Position numbers and translations under genes: made by a program. From positions 1-64,000 of the forward strand of contig JAMKCH010007243.1 of NCBI GenBank assembly GCA_023653785.1: a DNA stretch of 64,000 bases. The letters run 5' to 3'. The notes below the pieces were generated by a model. That model was given only the letters and a program-made list of their open reading frames with translations. It searched no databases and was not told the DNA's origin. Positions within the stretch are counted from its first letter, which is position 1. Each line of letters opens with the position of its first letter. Positions 23,331 through 36,475 of the stretch are shown piece after piece. Source of the DNA: Ophioderma brevispina. Lineage: Eukaryota > Echinodermata > Ophiuroidea > Amphilepidida > Ophiodermatidae.

Positions 23331-24418
23331 TGCCCCTTCCCTCCCCCCGCAATGCTGAGCACTAAACCAGTTTATTTTAAACTAAGCTTATTAAAATAGC
23401 CACTAGAAGGGCCCTAAATTCAGGTCAAAGACAGTTGGGGCATTTACAGTTGCCCCCCCCCCCCCCGAAAAATCAAGGGCTCGTAAAAATCAGGGGCTCG
23501 TAATAACCAAGAAGACCCACAAAATTAACCCAAACATTGGCTTTGGGTGGACAGGTCTCCCATCACTATGAAAAATGAAAAACACTTCATACAATCTTTT
23601 AGGTTCCATGGTTCTTTCATAATTTTACTACCTTTCATACAAAAACACCTGACTATTCCTTTCCTTGCCCAGTCACGGGGAGAAGGGGGGGTGGGAAACA
23701 ATCAGGGGTTGTTCTATGAAATAACCAAATAACAATTCTTCCTAAGGAACCTGAGCATCAAGGTGAAATGTTAGTAGGGGGCCAGGAGCTTCAGGGTAGA
23801 CCACTGTTATACAATGGTAATGTGTTAACAGGGTTTATGGGATGTGTCCTATACTCCCAGCATATGTCACGTTCTGTGAAGGTAAACAAGCTGGGACAAG
23901 GAATTAAGCACAGGAAACAGGAGTATAAAAGAAATGGTTCTTTGAAAATTTTGATTGCAATTTCTCTTGACACAATTTTACAATGTCAAGGAACAAAACA
24001 AAAGGAATGTGGAAGAAGCGGTACCGAACTAGTGAACTAATTTAAGGGTTTGTATGCCATGGGATTGTATTGTAGAAGAACTCCACTGGAATGCAATCAA
24101 GGTTCAGATACAGCAAAATGGAGAGAAAAATATTTCCGAGATTTTGAGAAAAACAAAAAAATGCATGTTTAAAATCTTTGGGGTACTAAATCAAAGGTCA
24201 AATCCACAAATTTTAAAATATTCAAAAATTTAAACTTTGATTCCACTGTGTTGGGAATTCTGTCCGTTTATGGGCAGAAAAATACAAAATTACGAATTCT
24301 CAAGAGCCAATCAAACTTTGCACATAAATTGGGGCAACATATTATCTAAGCTCAACAGTCATTATTATAAAATCTCAACTTTTTTTAGTTAAGGGGATGA
24401 GGTGTGGATCATGAAATG

Positions 24419-24685
24419 TCCCTTTAAAAGGTTGCCAACGAGAGATTCAAATAACAGTGTCCCGAAAAAAATGTGGAAAATTCTGATTTGCACTGGTGTA
24501 AAGCTTTATATCAAAAACATCCACATCTGTAAGGATTAAGCTGAGAACGTTTATTTGATTACAAAAATTGTGAAATTTCTATTTTTGTATGGGAGCAAAT
24601 ACAAAATTCAGATTATGTTTTCTATTGAAAATAAAGCATGATAAAAAACACCATTTGTTGTCACTTTAAGACAATACTTTACCAA
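24419..24685 (-). repeat. Interspersed repeat family A, copy 2 (inverse orientation)
   Basis: The inverse complement of this stretch aligns to 19430-19651: aggttgccaacgagagattc, cactggtgtaaagctttata, acatctgtaaggattaagct and gagcaaatacaaaattcaga are all recognisable. Confidence 0.7.
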
Positions 24686-25059
24686 AAATAACGGTTAAGA
24701 AATCATTTGAGTGTCAATCTATATGAAATTACTACATACAGGGGGTCCGAATGAGTAGTACCCATAAAATCTAGAATTAGATTAATTTTGTAAATAATAT
24801 AAAGGATGATATGGGGGGGTTTGTTTGCTCATCAACTTAGGCATACTTTCAAAATTTCCAAGTATTTTAGATCATAAAAAACATGGGCTATTCCAAAGTG
24901 TAGAAACAGACCAAGTGTTCAGAGGTGGTGATTTCGTCTTTACGACAAAGTGCTAAATAGTGTATAGAACTTGTTAAAAGGAAACAACAAACATTTAGTT
25001 CTCTCTTGCTTTCAACTATTTGTCCCTCTTAAACGCGGCCGAGAGGAAATGAGAGGCAA

Positions 25060-25965
25060 CTAAAAACGTGGGTACGGTCGGAAAATGCTTTTCGTTGCAT
25101 CTGGGCGGTCAACAACTATTTTTGGTGGCGCAAATGACTCTCATGGCTATCATTGCATTCTGGGCCGTCTTACCGGAAAATGACGCGATTGGTTTTTCGT
25201 TGCACCTGGCCGTCTTCCAGGAAAAATGACGCGATGTTTTCGTTGCATATGGGCCGTCTTCCGGGACAGGGAAGGGAAAATGCGCGAGGTTTTTCGTTGA
25301 ATCTGGGACGTTATAGACTGGAAATGATGCGATGCTTTCACGCATTTCGGACGGTTTGCCGCAGAAGGCGCAATGCTTTTCATCAGGCGTGGGTGGTACA
25401 ACTGTACAAAATGCCCATAGACATTTCGATTCGATGGTGATAGCGCCACCAATTTCAGATAAGCTATGGGTTAATATGATAACGATTTCATGACGAAACC
25501 GGAGCTGACGTAGCATAATAGCGCACGCACGACTATTGATGTAGCGTAATCGCGCCACTCACGACTGGCGAACTAAAGCTACAAATTCATGCAGATAGTG
25601 TGCAGTACGCATCCTTATTTATTTTTATTTATTATTTATTTACCCTGTTTTTACTGCATTATCACGCGATGTTTCTCGTTGCATCTGGGACGTCTTTCGG
25701 TAAAATGGCGCGATGTTTTTCGTTACATCTGGGCCGTTCTTCGGGAAAATGACGCGATGTGTTTTGTTGCATTGGGCAGAGTCTTCGGGAAAAGTGCGCG
25801 ATGTTTTTCGTTGCATCTGGGGCGTTATTGACTTTACGCTACAGATCCTGTGCGGTAAAAACGGCCGAGATGCAAGAAACGCAACTTTGGCTCTCGTTGC
25901 ATCTGGGCGTTACAAATAAAATGATTGACTTTAGTTGCATTTGGGCCGTTCGTCGGCAAAACGAC
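25060..25965. repeat. CpG-rich degenerate 44-bp minisatellite in two blocks
   Basis: Units carry tttttcgttgcatctgggcc followed by gtcttccgggaaaatgacgc. Starts of the TGCATCTGGG word at 25680, 25724, 25768 and 25812 show an exact 44-bp spacing; the first block (25150-25430) is more irregular at 42-55 bp. A 230-bp CpG-rich spacer (25430-25660) separates the blocks. Each unit has several CpGs although the flanking intron has few. The period is not a multiple of three, so the apparent peptide repeats on the plus strand are an artefact. Confidence 0.8.
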
Positions 25966-26213
25966 CGGTCCTGGTTATGGTTTTTTGCAGGCAAATTCAA
26001 TGATTACATTGTTATGTAAATTGAGGGACCCTAACAAAATGGCTCGCAACTTTACGTGCAGCAGAGGTCTTTCATATGCAAAAAGCTACTGGGAGACCAA
26101 AAGGACTAGACCGTTAAGAGGGACGAAGAGACGATTTGCTGCGAGATTCCCTAAGAGCGCCAAGTCCTTCTAGCCATTGCCTACAATGTGAGAAAGTTGA
26201 TCGCCATTCTTGC

Positions 26214-26236
26214 ACCCCCCCCCCCCCCCCCCCCCT
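26214..26236. repeat. Poly-C tract
   Basis: A run of more than 20 C bases within the large intron. Confidence 0.85.
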
Positions 26237-27164
26237 GCACAACGCTGTGAAAGATATAGAACTTGAGTGCAATATTTGGACATAAGAGATTGACAATTCT
26301 TTCAGATACAAATAACGTTATGTTAAGGTATCAATTATTTATCATGTTTGTTATTGACAGCAGCAGTTATTTATTTTGAGAAGGCAGAAAGCTGAAGAAC
26401 CATAAATTACTTTTACTCCGATGTTTGTGCCAAGGGTATTGCTTTTGTCTGCCTGCAGATAATCTTTTTTTTCAATTGCCAAAAGTACGAAATCCCACCA
26501 TGTCTGCAACCATTGGTACGTATCATCGGTTTGCAAAGCCTGACTTTCAAAGATCTACCTAAATTCTTCAGCAAGCTGAAATTATGCCAAATCTAATATA
26601 AATACTTTTTTAAAATATCTAAAAAACAGAATTGCCAAGTTGTTTAAAATAATAATTTTGGATATTTGTGGTACTAATTCATTCTGGGACAACCCTACGT
26701 ATGACACCTTACATGGATTTCTCAAAATTCTCTCGTTTGCACCATTTAAGATTACATATGCATTCCTATTAGAAGATGTTCCCTTTCAACAAAGCACATT
26801 TGCCACCTGCAATGAGAAACAACAATGTGTAACAAGCTATGGAGTGACATTATATCCACACTGAGGTCCCCTACATAAAGCATTGTTTGTGTGTTGAATG
26901 CCAACAGTAGGCATAACTCCCATAATAACATCCTGCTTCTGTGTACAATGGGTACTCATAGCGGTGGTTTAAACCAAATCCCATGATGCATTGGCAACAA
27001 AAACTATAATGCAATGCATATTTTCATTAAATTGAGGTGGAGGTGAAATAAGAGATTTTGAGGCCACCCAAAATATTTGTCATAATAGTAATATCATATG
27101 ATTAGACAACCAATAGATTTCTACCTTGTAATTGTCTACAGACATCGTAAAAGAGAGAAAGAAA

Positions 27165-27420
27165 AAAGGTGAGTTTTTATTTGGCTTATGATCTTCAATA
27201 TAAAACATAAGCTGAATTACATATCTGCTCCTATACGAAAATTAGAAAAATTTCACAATTTTGTACCAAAAATATTTTTTTTTTTTTAATTTTATGGTGT
27301 TTTTTTGTGTTTTTTTAATGGAAGCTTTACTCAGGGCAAAAATCAGTACTTTCGATTTTAGGGGATTTTTAGGGGACACCTGATATGTGAAATCTATCGG
27401 TGACACCTTTAAGTACAACA
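27165..27420 (+). repeat. Interspersed repeat family A, copy 3
   Basis: Contains aagctgaattacatatctgc, aatttcacaattttgtacca, an expanded T-rich middle, ggaagctttactc, and a terminal gtgaaatctatcggtgacac followed by ctttaa, in the same order as copy 1. It is the most diverged of the three copies. Confidence 0.6.
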
Positions 27421-29039
27421 AGACGTTTCAAAGATCATGCCAACAAGTTCTCTACTATTTTCTGGCCAATGCCATAACATACTCCAATTAAGAGACATAA
27501 AAAAATATCATACAATCGGTCCATTTATACTATTTATTGTATTTCTTTACGAGTCTGCACATCTAGGCTTTATTTTAAAACAAGACATTGTATTGATCGA
27601 TGAGAAACCAAATTTTTTCTTTTGTATTCACAGCATGACAGATTGACCTGGTGAGACACACTTAGCAATACTGCATGATTTGTAATTTTTAACTGCCAAT
27701 ATTTTTCACAATCTATTTGCAAGTTACAATTCAATTCCAACAAACAAATTTTAGACGGGCCATTTCAAAATTGACAACTGAAATTATGTCTAATTCTGTA
27801 CAGTGGTCAGATTCACCAAATTTACACATTATTATAAATCCTCAAGTTTAAAATTGGCCCTTTTTGCTAAGGGGTTATTGAACACTGGAGATGCCCTTGA
27901 CCACTATGGCATAAGGATGGTCTTTGAAGTAGTTTATTTACAGCAGGGATGCTCGTATAGGCATCAATAAAACTCAAGGCCTGAGACATGCAAAGCATTC
28001 CTTCCTTACGCATTCAAGCGGGAAAGCGACAAGAGCTTCTAGTGCCGACACCGATACCAATTGCTGTGTAGAAACTACCGCGCTTACAGACAGTCAATAG
28101 GTCACGACTGCTGGGCCAAAAGTTCAATGCCCAATGCATACTAACCTGTAAGAAATGAATGCATGTAAGTGTTTCGGGCGTGATTGATACTAATGGCTTT
28201 GTATTGCTATGACGAGCCTAGGATTGGAGGGCCACTCAGTTTCCGGCTTGACAAATCAAGAAATTTTTGGTGTTTTTGAAACACTGAGTTGAGGACAAAT
28301 GAGGTGATAAACTTATCCACGTACTTACCCTTTTCCTCAAAATGGTTTTTTTTTCAGCAGACAAAAATGTCTGTGTGCCTACATCTCCCATCAATCAGAA
28401 CAGATATCCTTGTGATTGGATAGGTGGGTGCAACTAGTAAACAGATGACCGTGCCCAAGTTCACATATCAAGATTTTACTAAAGCAAATCCCGTCACGCA
28501 CCAGGGCAATTGACAGATTATGTAGAGGACACTTAATTGGACATCTCATTTGTCTGCGGCGAGTACTAGTGGGATTTGTGGAGAAGTGCAGTATAAACAG
28601 TGCTTGAGTGAGGTCAAATCTGAAGGTGTGCTAAAACTACTGGCCTAGCTCTATTTTGCAGAAGCTATACCCTATAAAGACAGATAGTGAAATGGCTCGA
28701 ATGTTGATGATCCGGAAAGCAGGAACATACCGCCATGTTGTTGCAAAACAAACTACTATTACTATAGTTTATTTTACCACAAAGACAGATATATTCTTTC
28801 CCCTCCAGTCCCAAGTACAGGGAATAAATAGGGGGAAAATTCTGACTATAATGTATAGAATAACATGGTCAATAAAAAGAATTGGATAGAAAAAAAATCT
28901 TGTTCCACTTCTCCCTAAACCGATTTGGCTGACGTATCATAAAATTTGTGGTGCATTAATTTTTCCCACCCCACTGATTCTAAACATGTTTGGCTTATAT
29001 TTAATCTTCTAAAAGTTTACCAAAGTATAGTGGCATATC

Positions 29040-29690
29040 CTTTCATATAGCGTTTTTTCCTACTGCCGACACGGCAAAACGCGGCTGTTGCTGACCCGCT
29101 ATGGACCCCGGCCTTTTTCCTCTATCTCAGCTGTTTCTATTGAGGCACATACCGTTATCATGTTTTCGACAGACCCAGCCGGGGTCACCATATATCCCCC
29201 GTTCCAGAAACTCCATGCATTTTTTTTCTCTTGAGGTGTGTTTTACATGTCCTGACTAACTTTCCCACGTTCTTATCATACAGTGTTGAGTTATTTTGTA
29301 TTGTCCTTTAGTGGATGTTACTACCAGGACTCGGTGTAAAGTAAGTACAAGAATTAGTAAGTGTTCATCATAAATTTTATTGATGTTGTTTCACTTCTGA
29401 TATGAAAGTAATAGGCCTAACTGCGATGATTTTGGGAACAACGCCGTAGCGGAAGTCGCAATTAACCACTCGGCCTTGGCTTCATTTCCTGCCCAACACG
29501 CAAATCCGCTATCGGCGTTTCATGTGAATAGCTGTATGCCACACTGCAAAAAGCTTCTCAGAGCAGGTTTGATTTGCCGGATGCGCATCGCGCTAAAATA
29601 GGGGGTCGGGCTGTTTCTACTGAACAGGATAACGGATCGACCCGCTTCCGACGCGGAAAACGTCCCCAGTAGACACACGCTCACGCGCCT
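29040..29690. other. CpG-enriched intronic segment
   Basis: Contains clustered CpGs, for example gccgacacggcaaaacgcgg at about 29065 and gcttccgacgcggaaaacgt at about 29643, and two related words ctgtttctattga and ctgtttctactga. The two ends resemble each other weakly in inverted orientation. There is no open frame of note. It may be a diverged transposon or a regulatory island. Confidence 0.35.
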
Positions 29691-32600
29691 GAGATTGTTG
29701 AATTTACACTAGTTTCTTGTTACAGTGCAAGAATTATCGACCTTTAGTGTAAAATATTCTTGAGGACAAAACACTTAACTGTAACAGTGAGCCTGAGGCC
29801 CCAACCAAGCATACTGTACAAGACAAGAAGGCGGTAAGCTTTATCTGATGTATGATTTATTTACGGAATCCATGCTCGGTTGTTAAGGAGAAAATGTTCT
29901 GTCTCCTAAAGCCCATTAAACATGTTGGCCAATGTCACACTTTGAACCACACTTCTAGCTACACAGGTTATGAACACTTTGTATTCACTATACCATCAAG
30001 ATGTGACAGCGTGTACACAAAGTTTATCTCAATTCATGAAGACTGTGGGGTGGGGAGGTGCTTGCTCCTGTGTTAATGAGTCAACTCTCCACGTGCCCAT
30101 GAAGATGTGAGATGAATAAGAGCTCCAGTCTTTCTTCTCACGATCTCTTGAGCAGTGTTTGATAGTAACCTTTTAGAGGCTAGATTGTTCACATGGGCAA
30201 TCTTTCAAAATTGCCTCAATTTCCCAGTTGTTATATTTTGGTATTGCAAGTAGATAGAAATTCTACATGCACAATGTTTTCTATAATGTTTTCTTATTCC
30301 AGTCCCCCACTCCAGTAAGTTAACCTGTAAAACTTTCTACCAAGCGAGTTAAAAATCTCGTCATTCTAGTCCAGCTTCAAACCCCCTTTCTGTTATGTTT
30401 ATGCCTCTTTCCTCAACTCTTGGGAAGGGACAATTATACAAAGGAATTTACTTGTTCAGCTTAGTTACAAGGCTATTTGCACGGCAAATTTTTAGGGTTC
30501 ACCAATACACACTCATCAATTACTCACATTCTTACAGTACTCTGATTGGGTGAATACTCATAACTCAATGTCTGGCCAATAAAATTTGGGGTTAAGGAAG
30601 CACAACCAAAATGCAGCTGAATGCATCCTGAATAAGTGAATAAACATCTAACTGAATTGGGACGCAACAGACTACATAAGGAAAGTCACAAATGAATCCC
30701 AACTACCACTCCCATGTATACGCTTGAGTCAATTAATTAAATTTCTAAAAATTGTTTTATTTTAACTAAAAAGGCCTCTGCAATAAAAAGGAGTCATTTT
30801 TCCTCTGCAATTGGTTTTAAAATTTTATGTTTTGAAATTTTTTTCAGAGCCATCCATTACCAAATAAACTTTAATACTCTCTCCATCCTTCAACCCAGTA
30901 AACATCTTCAGAACTCCTCTCTTCATAACTTCCCATTTCCCAAGCTCTACCATTTGAAATCTCTCCTGTCCTCATACCATCATGCATTCACCTCATCCTC
31001 CTCAGCGAGTTAATCACCATATCTTGAGAACTCCTCTCTCCATAACTTGCTTGTCTCACCAGTCCCAAGTGAGTTAACCTGTCATCGAGCTACAAATCCA
31101 TCTGATCTCATCAATTGCTACTCATCACTCATATCCACAAGCTGACTCTCCCTCGTCTCTATTCCTCCAATGTCCTGTTCACATCCCACAAGACAAATGC
31201 CATTTCAAGGCATCAGTACAAACAAAGCCTTTGGCTGGGCTCCTCGCACTAAATTCATCCATGTTCAGTGCACAGACCCAAGGGGGTTTGATCTTTATCC
31301 TGAACTTGCCCAGAACAAAATTATAAGTGGAATGGGGTAGATTCTGAATGTCATCTTCACTTCATTTTGACACGATCTACGACCTTTCCAGTTGATTTTG
31401 AAGCATGCTTGTATGCATAAGCATGCACGGAACCGGTGTGGTAAATTTGTAAGCAATATTCACGACATTGGAATAACTATACCCTTGGACTGATGCCCTT
31501 TCAGCATCAAGTACAGATAAAGAGTAGGGATGACCAAATGTGTTTTTATTTTAGCACTGTCCAATGTTGACAATGTTTAGTTTTTTTACTAAAATCAATG
31601 GAACACATTATTTTGTTATTAACAGAAGTAATATGAACCATAAAATCAATTCCATGCCAAAAAAATAATAACCTTGATGTTTCCTGCTTTACTTATTTAC
31701 TATTTTTTGCACAAAATGTGATATTTTAAAAATATCTTGAAGGTTATATTTAATTGTTAAAAAAATGTGAATTGACCTATTATTTTTTTTTTGAGTGGGG
31801 GAATCAATGCATTCTTGGAGAGCATCAAGAAAAGCAGGAAAACAATTTATATATAATATTATAATACACCAAGTCTTTCCGCCATTTTCTTGGAGGCCGG
31901 GGGTCGTACCGTCACGAAACTTGGTGGGTGGGTGTAGCTTGGGCCGGGCCAGATCAAGTTTGATTAGTTAGCGGATATGTGCCCCACCCGGGGAACCGCT
32001 TAGTTTGTTATATTCTGAGATGTTTAAAATGTATTTTCCAAAATTCACAAATACCCCAAAATGTGAAATGCACATCCGTGTAGGAAATACTGTCATTTGT
32101 GCTGTTAAGTCATCCTTTATCAATATAGACCTTGGGATGAGGCTAAGGTCGTGTTAAGAACAAGCCATTGTGTCTTTACATTTAGGGATGATGTTTAAGA
32201 AGTAATTTGAATATTTAACAATAAGAGCCATGATAAATTTGATTATTAATAGGATTAGTCACAGATAAGTTTAATAGGATAGGATTTTGCCTTTTTCAGC
32301 TCAATGGTGCATACAATAGTAAGAACTAAGTCAGTCACGGAGTGGAATAAATTTAACATGTTCTTGAAATATGGAGAATTGGATCAGAAGTTGATTAGCA
32401 TCAAGTTTGAAAGGTTTGCATCAAATTTGCCTTTAAGTTTTCAAAAACTAGCAATTAATTTCTGGGAATAATCCAGCAAATCTCATAACTACTTCAAGAA
32501 AGACAGCTCATACTTTTATTTTCTCAGCCTTAACTTAGAGGTGGCGTCACTCATGACAATTTTTTTTTTAATTGCATGGCCTTGAAATATGCATGCTGTG

Positions 32601-33249
32601 TTAGGAGTCGCAGCAATTAGTGCATATGGCACAACCAAAATGCCAGTGTGAATATAAATATGCATCATTACATCACGATTTTGTAACAAAAATTTTTTGA
32701 GAGAAATACACCCAAGGTTTTGAGGGGAAAAAAAAACAAATGTAAGAGTAGAAAGATTTGAATATGCAGTTAGAAACATTAACGCAAAGAAATTTGATTA
32801 AGTGAAGAGTAACAATTTCAAAGGCCTAAAGGTTATGGGCCATCCAAATTGGCACCAAAGTTACATTCAATTCCATAGTCCTGACATTTCCAGTCATTAA
32901 TGCGTGCCGTGAAAAACATTTCAGAGAACCGCCGCTCCACCACCAAGACTCCACACCACTGGAAGCATTTGATTTCTCGGATGTAAAAATATCGTCAGGG
33001 TCTACAGTGTGTTTAGGAATAAATTGGCAGCAATTACAATTCCATCTATATGCCAGGGAAGTTACATGCTATCATCTGCATCTATATGAGCATGTTTTTT
33101 TTCTGTATAGGCCTACACACTGGTTTTGTTGCACGCAATGTGCCCGTGCTACTTTTGAAAAAAATTAATTTGCGATATTTACAAGTAGCACCTATTCAGT
33201 GCCAATCGCGCTCTAAACTGCGGCAGATCTGGCATTGTGAAATCTTCCC

Positions 33250-33515
33250 TGCTTGCATGCAAGTGCACATGATTACACGGGGAATTCGCCTATTCAATTA
33301 CAGACATGTGCAAGTGCTAAGACACATCCCAGTGATGATGTGTTCAAATGTCAGCTGAAATCCTATCGCAGTGCCGGGTTCAACGTAATCAGCGACATAT
33401 TGAGGAATGTGTCCATCATTTCTATGACTTGCTATTCCCGTTTCTTTTTGAGTCGGATTAAATTTTCCCTCTCCAAATCAACATCCTGTCCAGCTCGCAA
33501 TATTGCTTGAGATGA
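33250..33515 (-). other. Unrecognised coding-like segment on the minus strand
   Basis: In one minus frame the sequence reads GQDVDLERENLIRLKKKRE before a stop and then continues QVIEMMDTFLNMSLITLN. In another frame it reads NDGHIPQYVADYVEPG. Neither frame is long, and the two cannot both be coding. I do not recognise it. It could be a decayed transposon piece. Confidence 0.2.
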
Positions 33516-35136
33516 CTTTTTTCTTGTATTATTAAAAGCTTTTCGCCTTCCTTTCTAAATTTGATTTTCTCCCGCTTCAAATTGTCATGTTAATCACTCA
33601 ACTCATGAAGTTACTGGAACTACCTTTCACCCTACTTTAAAAAGCTGTTTTTTCATTCCTTCCTCTCACTTTTTTTTACTGTTTTGCTTGTTTGTTGAAT
33701 AACTTATCAAATACACAATTGGCAAAGCCTATGAAAATTCCAGTTGCCATTTAATATGCAAATACCAAAAGCTTTCATAGTTATTTTACCCATTCCAAGA
33801 TCAAACAGTCAAAATGTCTTCATAACATCCCACCATTATTCATATCAAAGATATGCTAGTTCCATAAACGTCTCAGCTAATTTGGAAAAGATGGCGCAAT
33901 TTAGAAAAGCAAATCTAATATTTGCTTTGGCAATGGAATGTAAATATGGCAATAAAAGTTTATAAATCTAATTTGTAACCCTTGCAACAGCAGCCAACAT
34001 AGCGTCAGCAACACTACACTTATGTTACTGAAAGCAAGTTCCTTGACAAAAGCATACAGATTTCTTGTGCCAATGCCAGCAAAAAAAGTTCCAATTTTGC
34101 CTTGCCAGGATGACAACTGTCTAACCCAAATCAGCCGGGAGCTAACGGGATCTCTCCCCTGTGCCGTTTGCAGTATTAGGTGAGCAAGTTTGCGGCAAGA
34201 CTTCTGACGGAATGTTTCGGGAGCAGGACATTTTAATCTCTGAAAAGAAACCGACTTTTACCTGATCAATAAACATTTTCCTGTCTTTTGCCATGATAGG
34301 CTTTCACTGTAACAAGTCAGAGGAATTTTAAACATTATAAGGGCATGAATTTCACTAAGATTACAGGATGTAAACTCTTGCACTAGTTTAACTAATAATG
34401 AGGTAACCCAGATGTCTGCCTCTTCCAGCTAATTACTTGCTAAGTTATATTTTAATTCCTTTATTATTTCATTACCATTAGTGGAAAGACATATTCCAAC
34501 ATAGATAAACTAGATTACAATTGGTCAAAGAGATATTTCACAATACTTGGCAAAGCTTATAAAGGAACACTGAAAAATTGGGTTGACTAAATATACTACA
34601 TCTTTTTCCCTAATAGTTCTACAAATATATCATCACTGAAACCAGATTAAAGAAATAATTAGTTATTAGTTAGGAAATTTCAATAAAAATCAAGGTGTGC
34701 ATAATTTTTTTTCGTGTAAAGGGATTAAATAATTTAACAAAAATGTCTATCATTCATTTTCTTTCCTTCAAATATCCAGATATGGATAGGAGAGATGCTG
34801 ATACACACTCAAATATACCAGACATTGAGGTCATGGGAATATATTGACCCAACTCTCCACAAAGAAAAGGAAGACGAGAAAAACAGAAAAACTAATATGT
34901 GAGCATTAATTGTGGTACATCTGTTAACCATTATGAAATGATTCATGTCAACTATTTGGAATGTATTTCAAACTGAAAATGAAAAAAATAAAATGAAATT
35001 TCCACTCTCCTCCTTAAAAACTAAAAGCACATTTTAGTCTTCATGGATCAATGTCTGTCAATTTTAAGAAACGAAATGCATTAAAAAATAGATTTTGAAG
35101 GGAGTTTTTTCCAAATGCCAAGGTTTACTGGAAATA

Positions 35137-35632
35137 ACTTAATAGGAAGTGAAGTATGATGCCTGGTTTTGAAAAAAAATCTGTAAGTGTAGTTAGTAAT
35201 GCCTTGAACCTGGACATTATGACAGTATATCCCCCTAACAATTTTGAAATAACCTCAAAATAATTTTTGACAGCCAAAACATTCAATATGCATCTATAAC
35301 AATGTATTAAACCCTTCCAGGTCTGATGAAAAGAGACTATGCTGAATTTGGAATTCTTTCTAGGACTTAGACAAATATAATGGTTCATGAAAACCCTTTT
35401 ACCATTGGAAATGAGGTCAAAGGTCATTTTCCATCAAACTATGTAGACCTCTACGAGGTCATCTACCAAACAACTTTCATGATCATAGCATTTGTGGTTC
35501 TTCAGATAAAGTACTCAAGAAATTTTGGACACACAGTCATGATCACAACAATACCACTGGTCATTCGAAAAGGTCGAGGGTAAAAATGCAAGGTATCTCT
35601 TTGAAGAGCCTTTTGGCTGGTATCTCTTTTTG
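35137..35632 (+). repeat. Direct duplication, copy 1 (496 bp)
   Basis: Near-identical to 35979-36475, starting acttaataggaagtgaagta and ending ggctggtatctctttttg. The few differences include aataattttt versus aatatttttt, atgtag versus aagtag, and actcaag versus acgcaag. The open minus-strand frame of about 100 codons has no recognisable domain and is probably incidental. Confidence 0.9.
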
Positions 35633-35637
35633 GGCGG

Positions 35638-35657
35638 GGGTAGCCTGCGGGCTACCC
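35638..35657. other. Short perfect hairpin gggtagcc / ggctaccc
   Basis: An 8-bp perfect stem with a 4-base loop in the spacer between the two copies of the 0.5-kb duplication, right after the end of copy 1. Confidence 0.5.
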
Positions 35658-35978
35658 GCTCTATTCGCTTGGGTTTTGACCTACTTTTCAAATAGCAGTG
35701 TTGCAGAAAATATTCGTGCCGATTATATCCTCTAAAATCTACATGTGTGATAGTTTATGAAATGTTGTGCAATTTTACGTCATATGGATATGTACTCAAT
35801 AAGATCCAACGAAAACCTGAACGTACATTTACAAAAAGATATTAGTGTTCAAAAGAGTAGAAATACAGGGCAATATCAGCGAAGGTTCCTGAGAAATTTT
35901 ACAGTGATTTGCTGGTTAACAGCGTCTTTAAATCGTTATGAGTGCATTGAATGAACGGTTTTTTTTTTTTTTTTTTTT

Positions 35979-36475
35979 ACTTAATAGGAAGTGAAGTATG
36001 ATGCCTGGTTTTGAAAAAAAATCTGTAAGTGTAGTTAGTAATGCCTTGAACCTGGACATTATGACAGTATATCCCCCTAACAATTTTGAAATAACCTCAA
36101 AATATTTTTTGACAGCCAAAACATTCAATATGCATCTATAACAATGTATTAAACCCTTCCAGGTCTGATGAAAAGAGACTATGCTGAATTTGGAATTCTT
36201 TCTAGGACTTAGACAAATATAATGGTTCATGAAAACCCTTTTACCATTGGAAATGAGGTCAAAGGTCATTTTCCATCAAACTAAGTAGACCTCTACGAGG
36301 TCATCTACCAAACAACTTTCATGATCATAGCATTTGTGGTTCTTCAGATAAAGTACGCAAGAAATTTTGGACACACAGTCATGATCACAACAATACCACT
36401 GGTCATTCGAAAAGGTCGAGGGGTAAAAATGCAAGGTATCTCTTTGAAGAGCCTTTTGGCTGGTATCTCTTTTTG
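35979..36475 (+). repeat. Direct duplication, copy 2 (497 bp)
   Basis: The second copy, offset by 842 bp from the first, is preceded immediately by a run of T of about 20 bases (35959-35978). The copies differ at only a handful of positions, so the duplication is recent or an assembly artefact. Confidence 0.9.

Noticed and set aside
25109..26019. Overlapping frames of 60-150 codons around the CpG-rich array
   Set aside because: Frames exist on both strands and in several phases because of the 44-bp repeat, which shifts frame every unit.
27980..28110. Possible CpG-rich minus-strand exon reading STQQLVSVSALEALVAF
   Set aside because: No cadherin motif or convincing splice sites, and it would break the in-frame junction between flanking exons.
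35125..36269. Two nearly identical minus-strand frames of about 100 codons
   Set aside because: They are similar because the DNA is duplicated; no known domain, no splice or codon evidence of coding.
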